This document shows, piece by piece, positions 1 to 8,948 of a stretch of 16,006 nucleotides of DNA (the stretch's first letter is position 1; every line of letters starts with the position of its first letter). Under the pieces are notes generated by a model. That model made no database searches, was not told where the DNA came from, and saw only the letters and a list, made by a program, of their open reading frames with translations. Location: NCBI GenBank assembly GCA_021205375.1, contig JAJPXR010000112.1:1-16006 (forward strand), given 5' to 3'. Source of the DNA: Clostridiales bacterium. GTDB lineage: Bacteria; Bacillota; Clostridia; Oscillospirales; Oscillospiraceae. A program made the position numbers and the translations under genes.

Positions 1-45
1 GAAATTTCAATGAAAATAAGAAATTGATTCTAAAAAAGTCTGTAG

Positions 46-66
46 TTCGTTCTGCAATTCGTTCTG
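46..66 (+). repeat. Two direct copies of TTCGTTCTG upstream of the putP promoter
   Basis: The 9-base word TTCGTTCTG occurs at 46-54 and again at 58-66, one copy every 12 bases. The second copy ends two bases before the -35 box of the putP promoter. Direct repeats in this position can be activator or repressor half-sites. That role is inferred from position only, and no regulator gene lies next to it in the window. Confidence 0.4.
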
Positions 67-68
67 TA

Positions 69-97
69 TTGACGTTCCTCTCCCAGGAGTATAAAAT
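69..97 (+). promoter_or_regulatory. Sigma-A type promoter of putP
   Basis: A -35 box TTGACG (69-74) and a -10 box TAAAAT (92-97) are separated by exactly 17 bases. The spacer contains the small inverted repeat CTCC-CA-GGAG (80-89). The predicted transcript starts near 104 and has a ribosome site GAGGA at 119-123, ten bases before the putP ATG. Confidence 0.75.
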
Positions 98-133
98 AGA
101 ACTAATTTTGGGAGAAAAGAGGAATCAATACTT

Positions 134-1672
134 ATGTTATCTTCATCCACCATCTGTATGGTGATCGCCATCGTCTGTTATTTGGCGTTCCTGCTCTATC
201 TGGGCTTCCGCTGCGCAGGCGGCAACCGCACCGTAGGCGACTACTACCTGGGCGGGCGCAAAATGGGACCGCTGGTCACCGCCATGAGCGCCGAGGCGTC
301 GGACATGTCCTCCTGGCTGCTGATGGGTCTGCCCGGCGTGGCCTACGCCGCCGGTATCTGCGACGTGTTCTGGACCGCTCTGGGCCTGGGCATCGGCACC
401 TACTTTAACTGGCTCATCGTGGCCAAGCGGCTGCGCCACTACTCCGCCCTGAACGACTCCGTCACCATCCCCGACTTCTTCGAGAACCGCTTCCGGGACA
501 ACAGCCACATTCTGCTGGGCATCTCCGCTCTGGTCATCGTGGTGTTCTTCATCCCCTACACCGCCTCCGGCTTCTCCGCCTGCGGCAAGCTGTTCTCTTC
601 CCTGTTCGGCATCGACTACGTGCTGGCTATGATCCTCTCCGCCATCGTCATCATCGCCTACACCGCCGCCGGCGGTTTCCGGGCCGCCTCGCTGACGGAC
701 TTCGTCCAGTCCATCGTCATGACGGTGGCACTCATTGCGGTGCTGTGCTTCGGCGTTGCCTGCTGCGGCGGCGTGGGTGAAGTCACCAGCTACGCCACTT
801 CCCTGCCCGGTTACATCGACCTGCTCAACACCCACGACTTCGCCACCGGTACCTCCACCTCTTACGGCGGTCTGTTGACCATCATCTCCACAATGGCCTG
901 GGGCCTGGGCTACTTCGGTATGCCCCACATCCTGCTCCGCTTCATGGCCATTGAGGACCCGGAGAAGATCAAGCTCAGCCGCCGGGTGGGCACCGTCTGG
1001 GTGTTCATCGCCATGGGTATTGCCATTTGTGTCGGCGTGGTGGCCCGCGCCCTGACCCATGTGGGTATCCTGGAAGAGCTGGCTGACTCCGAGCGGGCCG
1101 TTATCGGCATCGCCCAGTACCTCTCCAGCTTCGGCATCCTGCCCGCTCTGCTGGCCGGTGTGGTGCTGGCGGGCATCCTGGCCTGTACCATGTCCACCTG
1201 CGACTCTCAGTTGCTGGCTGCTTCCTCCTCCATCTCGGAGAACATCATCCACGGCGTGTTTGGCCTGAAGCTCAACGAGAAGCAGACCATGCTCATGGCC
1301 CGCGGCACCCTGCTGGTCATCGCCATCATCGCCGTCATCTTCGCCCGTGACCCCAACAGCTCCGTGTTCGGCATCGTCTCCTTCGCCTGGGCCGGTTTCG
1401 GCGGGGCCTTCGGCCCGGTCATGCTGTGCGCCCTGTTCTGGAAGCGCTGCAACCGCTGGGGCGCCATTGCCGGCATGGTCGGCGGCGGCGCGACGGTCTT
1501 TATCTGGGAATACCTCGTCAGCCCCCTGGGCGGCGTGTTCGGCATTTACGAGCTGCTGCCTGGCTTCCTGGTTGGCCTGCTGCTGTGCTTCGTGGTGTCC
1601 CTGGCCACGGAGGAGCCTTCCCAGGAGATCCAGGACGAATTTGAGAAGGCCAAGGCAATGGACAAAGCCTGA
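134..1672 (+). CDS. putP: Sodium/proline symporter (SSS family)
   Basis: This 512-residue integral membrane protein of the sodium:solute symporter family most probably imports L-proline driven by Na+. The length (about 500) and the roughly 13 hydrophobic segments spread over the chain fit PutP. The early motif SAEASDMSSWLLMGLPG (residues 52-68) matches the PutP TM2 signature. Asp57 and Ser59 are in the place of the Na+/proline-binding Asp55 and Ser57 of E. coli PutP. The late motif CTMSTCDSQLL supplies Ser354-Thr355, which correspond to the second Na+-site pair Ser340-Thr341. The start ATG has GAGGA ten bases upstream and a good promoter before it. The gene stands alone and ends in a strong terminator. 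Other SSS substrates such as pantothenate or sugars are less likely given the DMSSWLLMG block. In a gut anaerobe the likely roles are osmoprotection or supplying proline for fermentation; that part is inference. Confidence 0.9.
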   Translation: MLSSSTICMVIAIVCYLAFLLYLGFRCAGGNRTVGDYYLGGRKMGPLVTAMSAEASDMSSWLLMGLPGVAYAAGICDVFWTALGLGIGTYFNWLIVAKRLRHYSALNDSVTIPDFFENRFRDNSHILLGISALVIVVFFIPYTASGFSACGKLFSSLFGIDYVLAMILSAIVIIAYTAAGGFRAASLTDFVQSIVMTVALIAVLCFGVACCGGVGEVTSYATSLPGYIDLLNTHDFATGTSTSYGGLLTIISTMAWGLGYFGMPHILLRFMAIEDPEKIKLSRRVGTVWVFIAMGIAICVGVVARALTHVGILEELADSERAVIGIAQYLSSFGILPALLAGVVLAGILACTMSTCDSQLLAASSSISENIIHGVFGLKLNEKQTMLMARGTLLVIAIIAVIFARDPNSSVFGIVSFAWAGFGGAFGPVMLCALFWKRCNRWGAIAGMVGGGATVFIWEYLVSPLGGVFGIYELLPGFLVGLLLCFVVSLATEEPSQEIQDEFEKAKAMDKA

Positions 1673-1701
1673 AACAAGTTTGATTTGACGTAAAACTACA
1701 A

Positions 1702-1745
1702 CCCCGCCTGAACAGCGGCAAAGGCCAACGTTCAGGCGGGGTTCT
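1702..1745 (+). terminator. Rho-independent terminator of putP
   Basis: A perfect 12-bp stem CCCCGCCTGAAC (1702-1713) / GTTCAGGCGGGG (1730-1741) encloses a 16-base loop and is followed by TTCTTTCT. Flanking AA/TT pairs lengthen the stem to 14 bp. It lies 29 bases after the putP stop. On the other strand the stem is followed by TTGTAGTTTT, so it could act weakly in both directions. Confidence 0.88.
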
Positions 1746-1865
1746 TTCTGTCTATCGTTCCTTTGGCGGAAATCAGTGGGCTTGGAAATTGGTTCATCCA
1801 CAGCCCTGTGCAGAAACCGTTTTTTCCTATTGTACAGAGACGGGACGCAGAGGCGCAGATTCGAT

Positions 1866-1900
1866 AAAACAGCGCGGGAGCGTTTGGGACGCTCCCGCGC
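1866..1900 (-). terminator. Terminator of the leftward rlmB/pseudo-ATPase unit
   Basis: A perfect 11-bp GC-rich stem GCGCGGGAGCG (1872-1882) / CGCTCCCGCGC (1890-1900) with a 7-base loop lies 26 bases beyond the stop of the leftward gene. Read on the minus strand it is followed by TGTTTTATC, a short U-rich tract. The 120 bases between this hairpin and the putP terminator hold no gene or other signal that I can support. Confidence 0.75.
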
Positions 1901-1925
1901 AAAGGCTTTTGTAGATGTAATTGGC

Positions 1926-4430
1926 TCAGAACTGGTCCGCCGCACGGGAGATCGCCAGGTTCGGCACCGCCCACAGCAGCAGGAAAACCAGCATGGTCAG
2001 CGGCGTCAGCGACGCGAAGGCCAGGGACCAGGTCAGGTAAAAGGCCAGCACCACGCCCACCAGTGAGGCCAGCACAGCGATCCAGGCGTTGAGCCGGACC
2101 ACGGCGCACAGCCGCCGTCCGCCCAGCACCGCGTCGGAGTAGGACCCCATGCCCTCCCGGGTCAGCAGCGCGCCCAGCACCGGGTTGTGGGGCTTGCCCG
2201 GTTCGGACAGCTCCCACCGCCGCTCAATGGGCGGGTATTCCATCTGACTCACCGGCAAGTCGTGGAGGGTTTGCAGCATACTGGGGATCACGTTGAAATC
2301 GCGGGTGACCAGCACCGGACGCACCCCGCCCTTGACCAGCGCGTGGATCGCGGCTTTGGAGTAGTGGGACATCTCGTAATCCAGACTGAAAAAGCCCGCC
2401 AGCTTTTTGTTGATGACACAGTAGACTGTCCGGCGCAGCTTCATGCCATTCTCCAGTTTGATATTCATGACGTTCAGGAAGCCGAAGGTGCCGATGAGCA
2501 CCTGCTCTCCTCGGATGTCCGCCGTCAGGCCCCCGGCCTCGTAGCACTCCAGATTGTCCACCCGGCGGTAGAACCCGCCCTGGCGGCGCAGCTCGGTGTC
2601 GAACAGGTGGTAGAGACCGCTGCCCGCGCTGCGCAGCATGGAGGCGGTGCAGCCGGTGAGCTTTTCCAGCGAGACACCCTCGCTGTGTTTGATGGACTTC
2701 ATGATAACGCTGCCCTCTGGGAACAAATCTTCATCCTTGACCAGGATGTTGGCCTTGCCCGCCATGGAAGCCGCGCCGTCCCAGCCCGCCAGCACCGCCC
2801 CGGAGCGGTCCAGCCGCCGGGTCAGACGGAGATAGGGCTGTCCAAAGGCCAGCAGCCCGCTGATGGGAGCCGCCGCCACAAGAATGGTAGACAGGCACCA
2901 GGGCAACAGCGCCGGGCGGCCACAGCCCACCGAGGACACCACCGCGCAGACGATGGCAGCTACGATCAGCACCGGGGTCCAGGTGCGGTAGATGCGCTGC
3001 GCGCCGTCCATGCCCTGGATCTGGCTGCCGAAGCCCTCGGCAGTGCCCTCCTCCCGGTTGAAAGCGCTGATACCGTCCCACTGGTCCTCGTCCAGCGTCA
3101 CCCGGTAGGGCTGGGACGAGTTGGAGGCCGTCCGGCAGGAGAGGTAGAGGGCCTTTTTGCGGTCATAGGCACCCCAGGCCGCACCAAAGAGGCTGAGCAG
3201 CGCCAGCGCCGCAAAGGGCAGCGGCCCTTCCCGCCCCACAAGGGCGGACACCAGGCCATCCAACAGGGTGGCAAGCACGGCCAGCGATGTGATGGTGTGC
3301 AGGCCGGGCCTGCCCCGCCAGGGGGCCGTCAGGCCCATCCAGAGGATATCCAGCTCAATGGCCGCGCCCAGGGCCAGCCCCCAGGTGAGTACGCCGGACA
3401 TGACCTGATGGTTCAGCAGTGCGGCGGGCAAGGGCAGCCCGCACCCCTCCGCGATGGAGAGGTAAAGCAGCACCAGGAAAAGCGCGAAGGTGTAGTACAG
3501 CCGCTGACGCATGAAGCGCAGCCCCAGCCGGTAGCGGCTGGCCAGCTCCTCGGCGGAGAGGTCTGGGGCCTTGGGCAATTCCTTCCTGGGTCGGCGCTCC
3601 CGCCAGGGACGTTTTTTCTCCGGTGGGGTCTCCTCCTCGTCGGTGCCGGGGACGTTGCTGGTGTCCCCGCCGGGCTTTTCGGCCTCGGCAAACATATTGT
3701 CGGCAAAGTCGTTGGCTCTGTCCTGGATGCGGCCCAGGCTGTCCCGGAAGAGTTTGCCCTTGGGGGTGGGCATATCCACCACGTTCTCCGCATTTTCTGC
3801 GGCCTCTTTCGCGGATTCCGCCTCCGCTCTGGCCTCCTCCACCGTGGCAGTCATGGCGGCAGCGGCCTGGGCCATGTCCTCTGCGGCGTCCTTTTCGCGC
3901 ATTTGCTTTTTGGCGCCCCTGTGCCGGGCATCCAGGAAGAATTGCAGCAATCCGCCGGAGGCGTCCTCCTCCGGCTCTGGGGCCACCTCGTCCGGTTCCT
4001 CGTCCAGGCCAATGGCTTCTCCCACCTGCTGGCCGATGAAGGCGGCGGTGTCGGTCAGGTCAGTCTCCCCTGGCGATTCTTCCTGCGGAGCGGAAGGTTC
4101 TTCTTCCTCCGGGGCGACGGTCTCCGGTTCCGGCGTCGTTTCGTCCTCCTCGGCGTCAGGCTGCGCGTCAGATTCCGGTTCTGAGAGTTCCTCCTCCGAG
4201 GCAGGTGTTTCCGCCTCTGGCGGCGCTTCTGCCTCAGCGTCGGCTTCTTCCGGCTCTGGCTCCGGTGTTTCCGCCGGTTCCGCCGCCTGGGGAGGGGGTG
4301 CTTCTTCGCCGTACTCCCTTAAAATGTCGTCCAGGGAGTAAACCGTTTCCTCGGGGACCGCGCCGCTGTGCATCAGCTCGTCGGTCCCCTCCAGCTCATC
4401 CACCGGATTCCAGTTGCGTTTGTTTTCCAT
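1926..4430 (-). CDS. Pseudo-P-type ATPase membrane protein with long acidic N-terminal region
   Basis: This is an 834-residue protein of unassigned function. Residues 1-300 are hydrophilic, rich in Glu/Pro/Ala and strongly acidic, with a SLDDILREYG motif (32-41) and a heptad-like Ala/Glu stretch (about 178-218). The rest has eight likely membrane segments, near 311-327, 340-360, 376-396, 404-421, 485-503, 508-530, 773-797 and 801-823. This is the count and spacing of heavy-metal (P1B) ATPases. Homology to that fold is visible, but each catalytic motif is lost. The CPC membrane motif region reads AAAPISG (519-525). DKTGT is replaced by VKDEDLFPEG (564-573), with no phosphorylatable Asp at the aligned position. 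TGDN reads TRDFN (709-713). The actuator TGES and the GDGxND loop are absent. The start ATG at 4430 is chosen over an upstream one because GGGGAGG lies just before it. The gene sits 16 bases behind rlmB, so the two are probably co-transcribed. A regulatory or scaffold role is a guess. Confidence 0.75.
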   Translation of the reverse strand: MENKRNWNPVDELEGTDELMHSGAVPEETVYSLDDILREYGEEAPPPQAAEPAETPEPEPEEADAEAEAPPEAETPASEEELSEPESDAQPDAEEDETTPEPETVAPEEEEPSAPQEESPGETDLTDTAAFIGQQVGEAIGLDEEPDEVAPEPEEDASGGLLQFFLDARHRGAKKQMREKDAAEDMAQAAAAMTATVEEARAEAESAKEAAENAENVVDMPTPKGKLFRDSLGRIQDRANDFADNMFAEAEKPGGDTSNVPGTDEEETPPEKKRPWRERRPRKELPKAPDLSAEELASRYRLGLRFMRQRLYYTFALFLVLLYLSIAEGCGLPLPAALLNHQVMSGVLTWGLALGAAIELDILWMGLTAPWRGRPGLHTITSLAVLATLLDGLVSALVGREGPLPFAALALLSLFGAAWGAYDRKKALYLSCRTASNSSQPYRVTLDEDQWDGISAFNREEGTAEGFGSQIQGMDGAQRIYRTWTPVLIVAAIVCAVVSSVGCGRPALLPWCLSTILVAAAPISGLLAFGQPYLRLTRRLDRSGAVLAGWDGAASMAGKANILVKDEDLFPEGSVIMKSIKHSEGVSLEKLTGCTASMLRSAGSGLYHLFDTELRRQGGFYRRVDNLECYEAGGLTADIRGEQVLIGTFGFLNVMNIKLENGMKLRRTVYCVINKKLAGFFSLDYEMSHYSKAAIHALVKGGVRPVLVTRDFNVIPSMLQTLHDLPVSQMEYPPIERRWELSEPGKPHNPVLGALLTREGMGSYSDAVLGGRRLCAVVRLNAWIAVLASLVGVVLAFYLTWSLAFASLTPLTMLVFLLLWAVPNLAISRAADQF

Positions 4431-4446
4431 TGCCGTTCCTCCCCGC

Positions 4447-5253
4447 TTATCCCAGCCGCTGGCGGACCGCCTCATACAGCAACATCGCGGCGGCGGCGGT
4501 TGCGTTCAGGGAATTGCTCTGCCCCTTCATGGGGATGCTCACGTTAAAATCGCAGTTCTCCGCCACCAGGCGGCTCATACCGCTGCCCTCGCTGCCGATG
4601 ACGATGGCGGCGGGGCCTTTCAGGTCGGCCTGATAAAGAGTTGTGGTTCCCCCGGCTGCGGTGCCAAAGACCCAAATTCCCTGCTTTTTCAGGTCTTTCA
4701 GGGTAGCGGTCAGGTTGGGGACCCGCGCCACCGGCACATAGGAGACGGCTCCGGCGCTGGTCTTGGCCACCACTGCGGTGAGGCCGGCGCTGCGGCGTTT
4801 GGGGATGATGACCCCGTGTGCCCCGGCGCACTCGGCGGTGCGGATGACTGCCCCCAGGTTGTGGGGGTCGGACAGCTCGTCGCAGACCACGATCAGCGGC
4901 GGCTCCCCTTTTTCGGCGGCGGCGGCCAGAATGTCCTCCACCGTGGCGTACTCCCGCACGGCGGAGACGGCGATGACCCCCTGGTGGGCATGGGTGTGGG
5001 ACATGTAGTCCAGCTTCCGCCGGTCCACATCCACCACCACGGCTCCGGCTTCCCTGGCCTTGGCCGCGATGTGGCCCAGGGCGGCATCAGTCTCTCCCCT
5101 GGCGATGTAAATTTTGTCGATGGCGGCCCCGGCGCGCAGGGCCTCAATGACTGCGTTGCGTCCTTCGATCAGGCCGTCTGCCTCTGCCTCCCGGTTTTCC
5201 CGGCGGCGGCTGGCGTCCTCCCTGGGTGGATGCTGTTTTTTCTGTTCCTTCAT
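4447..5253 (-). CDS. rlmB: TrmH/SpoU-family 23S rRNA 2'-O-ribose methyltransferase (RlmB-like)
   Basis: This 268-residue cytoplasmic enzyme transfers a methyl group from S-adenosylmethionine to a ribose 2'-OH, most likely of the 23S rRNA guanosine equivalent to E. coli G2251. The N-terminal substrate-binding part begins with GRNAVIEAL (31-39), after a 28-residue charged extension. The SPOUT knot domain carries motif 1 NLGAVIRTAE (132-141), with the conserved Asn and Arg. Motif 2 is VIGSEGSGM (218-226) and motif 3 is SLNATAAAAMLLYE (248-261), which together bind SAM in the trefoil knot. The start ATG is preceded by GGAGA about 13 bases upstream. A start a few codons inside is possible because the charged extension is poorly conserved in the family. 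The gene is read leftwards from an extended -10 promoter and leads a likely two-gene unit with the pseudo-P-type ATPase. The exact RNA target cannot be read from sequence; a TrmH-type tRNA target is the alternative. Confidence 0.88.
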   Translation of the reverse strand: MKEQKKQHPPREDASRRRENREAEADGLIEGRNAVIEALRAGAAIDKIYIARGETDAALGHIAAKAREAGAVVVDVDRRKLDYMSHTHAHQGVIAVSAVREYATVEDILAAAAEKGEPPLIVVCDELSDPHNLGAVIRTAECAGAHGVIIPKRRSAGLTAVVAKTSAGAVSYVPVARVPNLTATLKDLKKQGIWVFGTAAGGTTTLYQADLKGPAAIVIGSEGSGMSRLVAENCDFNVSIPMKGQSNSLNATAAAAMLLYEAVRQRLG

Positions 5254-5324
5254 AAAAAAGCGTTCTCCAACGATCCTTTTGATTCTGAATGGGGCTTGCG
5301 GCCCTTTGGTGATACACGTACATT

Positions 5325-5333
5325 AGTATAGCA
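5325..5333 (-). promoter_or_regulatory. Extended -10 promoter of rlmB
   Basis: On the minus strand the sequence TGCTATACT (5333 down to 5325) is an extended -10 element (TGn plus TATACT). The -35 position, 17 bases upstream, is only T-rich (TTTTTT), which fits promoters that rely on the extended -10. The predicted rlmB leader is about 65 bases. Confidence 0.55.
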
Positions 5334-5427
5334 CAGTTCCACGCCATAAAAAAGACAAATTTGAAAATATTTGCGGCGACAGACCCGTCGCTTTCGTAGT
5401 ATTCACAAATTGTTTATCTGGTTTTCC

Positions 5428-5456
5428 TTGTAATCGGGGACCGATTGTGATATATT
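5428..5456 (+). promoter_or_regulatory. Promoter of ftsH with a palindrome in its spacer
   Basis: The -35 box TTGTAA (5428-5433) and -10 box TATATT (5451-5456) are 17 bases apart. A perfect inverted repeat AATCGG-GGA-CCGATT (5432-5446) overlaps the end of the -35 box and most of the spacer, a common place for a repressor operator. Transcription would begin near 5463. Confidence 0.7.
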
Positions 5457-5476
5457 ACTAAGACACAGCGATAACA

Positions 5477-5506
5477 ACGGATTTCGGCAGCTTCTGCCTG
5501 TTCCGT
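5477..5506 (+). promoter_or_regulatory. Stem-loop in the ftsH leader just before the ribosome site
   Basis: Nested complementary segments ACGGA (5477-5481) / TCCGT (5502-5506) and GGCAG (5486-5490) / CTGCC (5494-5498) form a two-part hairpin with an internal loop and a CTT apical loop. It ends directly before the ribosome site, so folding could influence translation start. No known riboswitch class is recognised. Confidence 0.4.
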
Positions 5507-5516
5507 AGGAAGAAGG
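5507..5516 (+). promoter_or_regulatory. Ribosome binding site fixing the TTG start of ftsH
   Basis: AGGAAGAAGG lies 7 bases before a TTG codon at 5524. There is no in-frame ATG until 5575 (residue 18), and a start there would remove the Lys-rich N-terminus that normally precedes the first membrane segment. The spacing and strength of this site support the TTG start. Confidence 0.7.
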
Positions 5517-5523
5517 TTTCCGT

Positions 5524-7626
<2,103 letters not shown>

Positions 7627-7638
7627 GAATCAAACATC

Positions 7639-7680
7639 AAAACCGGCTGGTCTGCAAACGACCAGCCGGTTTTCCGCTTT
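7639..7680 (+). terminator. Rho-independent terminator of ftsH
   Basis: A perfect 14-bp stem AAAACCGGCTGGTC (7639-7652) / GACCAGCCGGTTTT (7660-7673) with a 7-base loop lies 12 bases after the ftsH stop. Its A-rich left arm and T-rich right arm mean it may end transcription in either direction. Confidence 0.92.
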
Positions 7681-7782
7681 GTAAAAAAGGCGGCTTTTCC
7701 CCAAAAGAGCGACACCCATTTGAACTTGTCAGGCAGCATTTTACCGACAGAGGAGCTGGTCTTTTCTCGTCGCAAATTGCGG

Positions 7783-7811
7783 TTGCTTTCCTGTGCCCTT
7801 CATGTTAAAAT
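7783..7811 (+). promoter_or_regulatory. Promoter of the acyltransferase/esterase operon
   Basis: TTGCTT (7783-7788) and TAAAAT (7806-7811) are separated by 17 bases, and TG precedes the -10 at the extended position (TGTTAAAAT). The predicted leader is about 65 bases. The stretch between the ftsH terminator and this promoter (7681-7782) shows no ORF or other signal that I can support. Confidence 0.65.
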
Positions 7812-7883
7812 ACAGAAAATACAGAAATAGAGTTGTAACGTGATTTTTCCCAGAGACCTGAGAAAAGAAAGGACTCCCTTGTC

Positions 7884-8948
7884 ATGTCAGAAGCATTTCC
7901 CCAGCCCGCGTCGAACCGAATCGCCAAATGGGACAACCTGAAAGCGGTGCTGATTTTTCTGGTGGTTTTCGCCCACCTGTTCCGCCCTGCTTACAGAGAT
8001 TATCCCATCCTGAAAACGGTTTTCTTTTACATCTACCTGTTCCATATGCCGGCCTTTGTCTTTGTCTCCGGTCTGTTCAGCAAGAACGCGGTGAAAAAAC
8101 GCAACTATGACCGGGTGTTTTCCTTCCTGCTGGTTTATCTGGTCACCAAGTTTATGAACTGGTTTGTGAAGCTCCTGCTGGCGAAGGACCTTGTCAACGA
8201 AATGCCCTACACCTCCCTCTTCCAGGAACGCGGCGTGGCCTGGTACGGCCTCGCCATGTGCGTGTTCCTGCTGGCGACCATGTTCCTGGAGCGTTACCGC
8301 GCCTCTTCCCTGGTGGCGCTGTTCCTCGCGCTGGGCTGCCTGGCAGGTTACTGCAAGGATGTGGGTGCCGTCGGCTCCATGAGCCGGATTTTGGTCTTTT
8401 ACCCCTTCTTCCTGGCGGGATATGCCCTGAAACCGGAGCAGATCCTCCACGTGACGGAGCATTGGTACACCAGGCTCCTGTCCGCGGCTGTGTTGGTGGC
8501 TGCCTTCTGGCTGTGTCTGCAATACCAGGAGGAACTGACGCCCTATATTGAGTTTTTGAAGGGCAAATCCAACTTCAGCGCGCTTGAGGAGCTGGCTCCC
8601 TACGGCGGGCTGTTCCGTCTGGCGTTCTATGGGGTGGCGTTCCTGCTGACCTTCTGCCTGATCGCGGTGATCCCCAATTTCCATATCCCCGTGGTCTCCA
8701 CTGTGGGACAGCGGACCCTGTCCGTTTACATGTTCCACTATCCCCTGGTGACCTACTTTTACGAGGGCTTTGTGCTGAAAGACTGGGTGCTGGCCAACTG
8801 GCCCAACCTCTACGGCCTGGCTTACGCCGTTATTTCCCTGCTCATCGTACTGGTTTTTGCTTCAAAACCCTTTGACTGGCTGGCAACAAAGCTCACCGTA
8901 CTGCCCCTCCAAAAAACCACCGAACAGAAAGGCTCTGGTGATGTATGA
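7884..8948 (+). CDS. Membrane acyltransferase, family 3 (fucose-4-O-acetylase-like)
   Basis: This 354-residue polytopic membrane protein, with about ten hydrophobic segments, belongs to the acyltransferase-3 family, which moves acyl (usually acetyl) groups across the membrane onto sugars of surface polymers. The N-terminus WDNLKAVLIFLVVFAHLF contains the Lys/Arg-x10-His signature (Lys20, His31) linked to acetyl-CoA use in OatA-type proteins. FHMPAFVFVSGLF follows in TM2 and is also typical. There is no fused periplasmic SGNH domain, unlike OatA. Instead the stop overlaps by four bases (ATGA) the start of a secreted GQSN esterase, so the two are translationally coupled. The ribosome site AAAGGA is 10 bases before the ATG. 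The substrate cannot be read from sequence; peptidoglycan, teichoic acid, capsule or exopolysaccharide are all possible. The family call is firm and the specific reaction is open. Confidence 0.85.
   Translation: MSEAFPQPASNRIAKWDNLKAVLIFLVVFAHLFRPAYRDYPILKTVFFYIYLFHMPAFVFVSGLFSKNAVKKRNYDRVFSFLLVYLVTKFMNWFVKLLLAKDLVNEMPYTSLFQERGVAWYGLAMCVFLLATMFLERYRASSLVALFLALGCLAGYCKDVGAVGSMSRILVFYPFFLAGYALKPEQILHVTEHWYTRLLSAAVLVAAFWLCLQYQEELTPYIEFLKGKSNFSALEELAPYGGLFRLAFYGVAFLLTFCLIAVIPNFHIPVVSTVGQRTLSVYMFHYPLVTYFYEGFVLKDWVLANWPNLYGLAYAVISLLIVLVFASKPFDWLATKLTVLPLQKTTEQKGSGDV

Noticed and set aside
143..1945. Long minus-strand open frame (about 600 codons) opposite putP
   Set aside because: It mirrors the codon bias of putP, is rich in Gly/His/Gln without any domain pattern, and has no sensible ribosome site. 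putP on the plus strand is unmistakable.
2187..4184. Long plus-strand open frame opposite the pseudo-P-type ATPase
   Set aside because: It is a composition shadow of a GC-rich gene. The minus-strand reading has membrane segments, a P-type ATPase pattern and a good start site.
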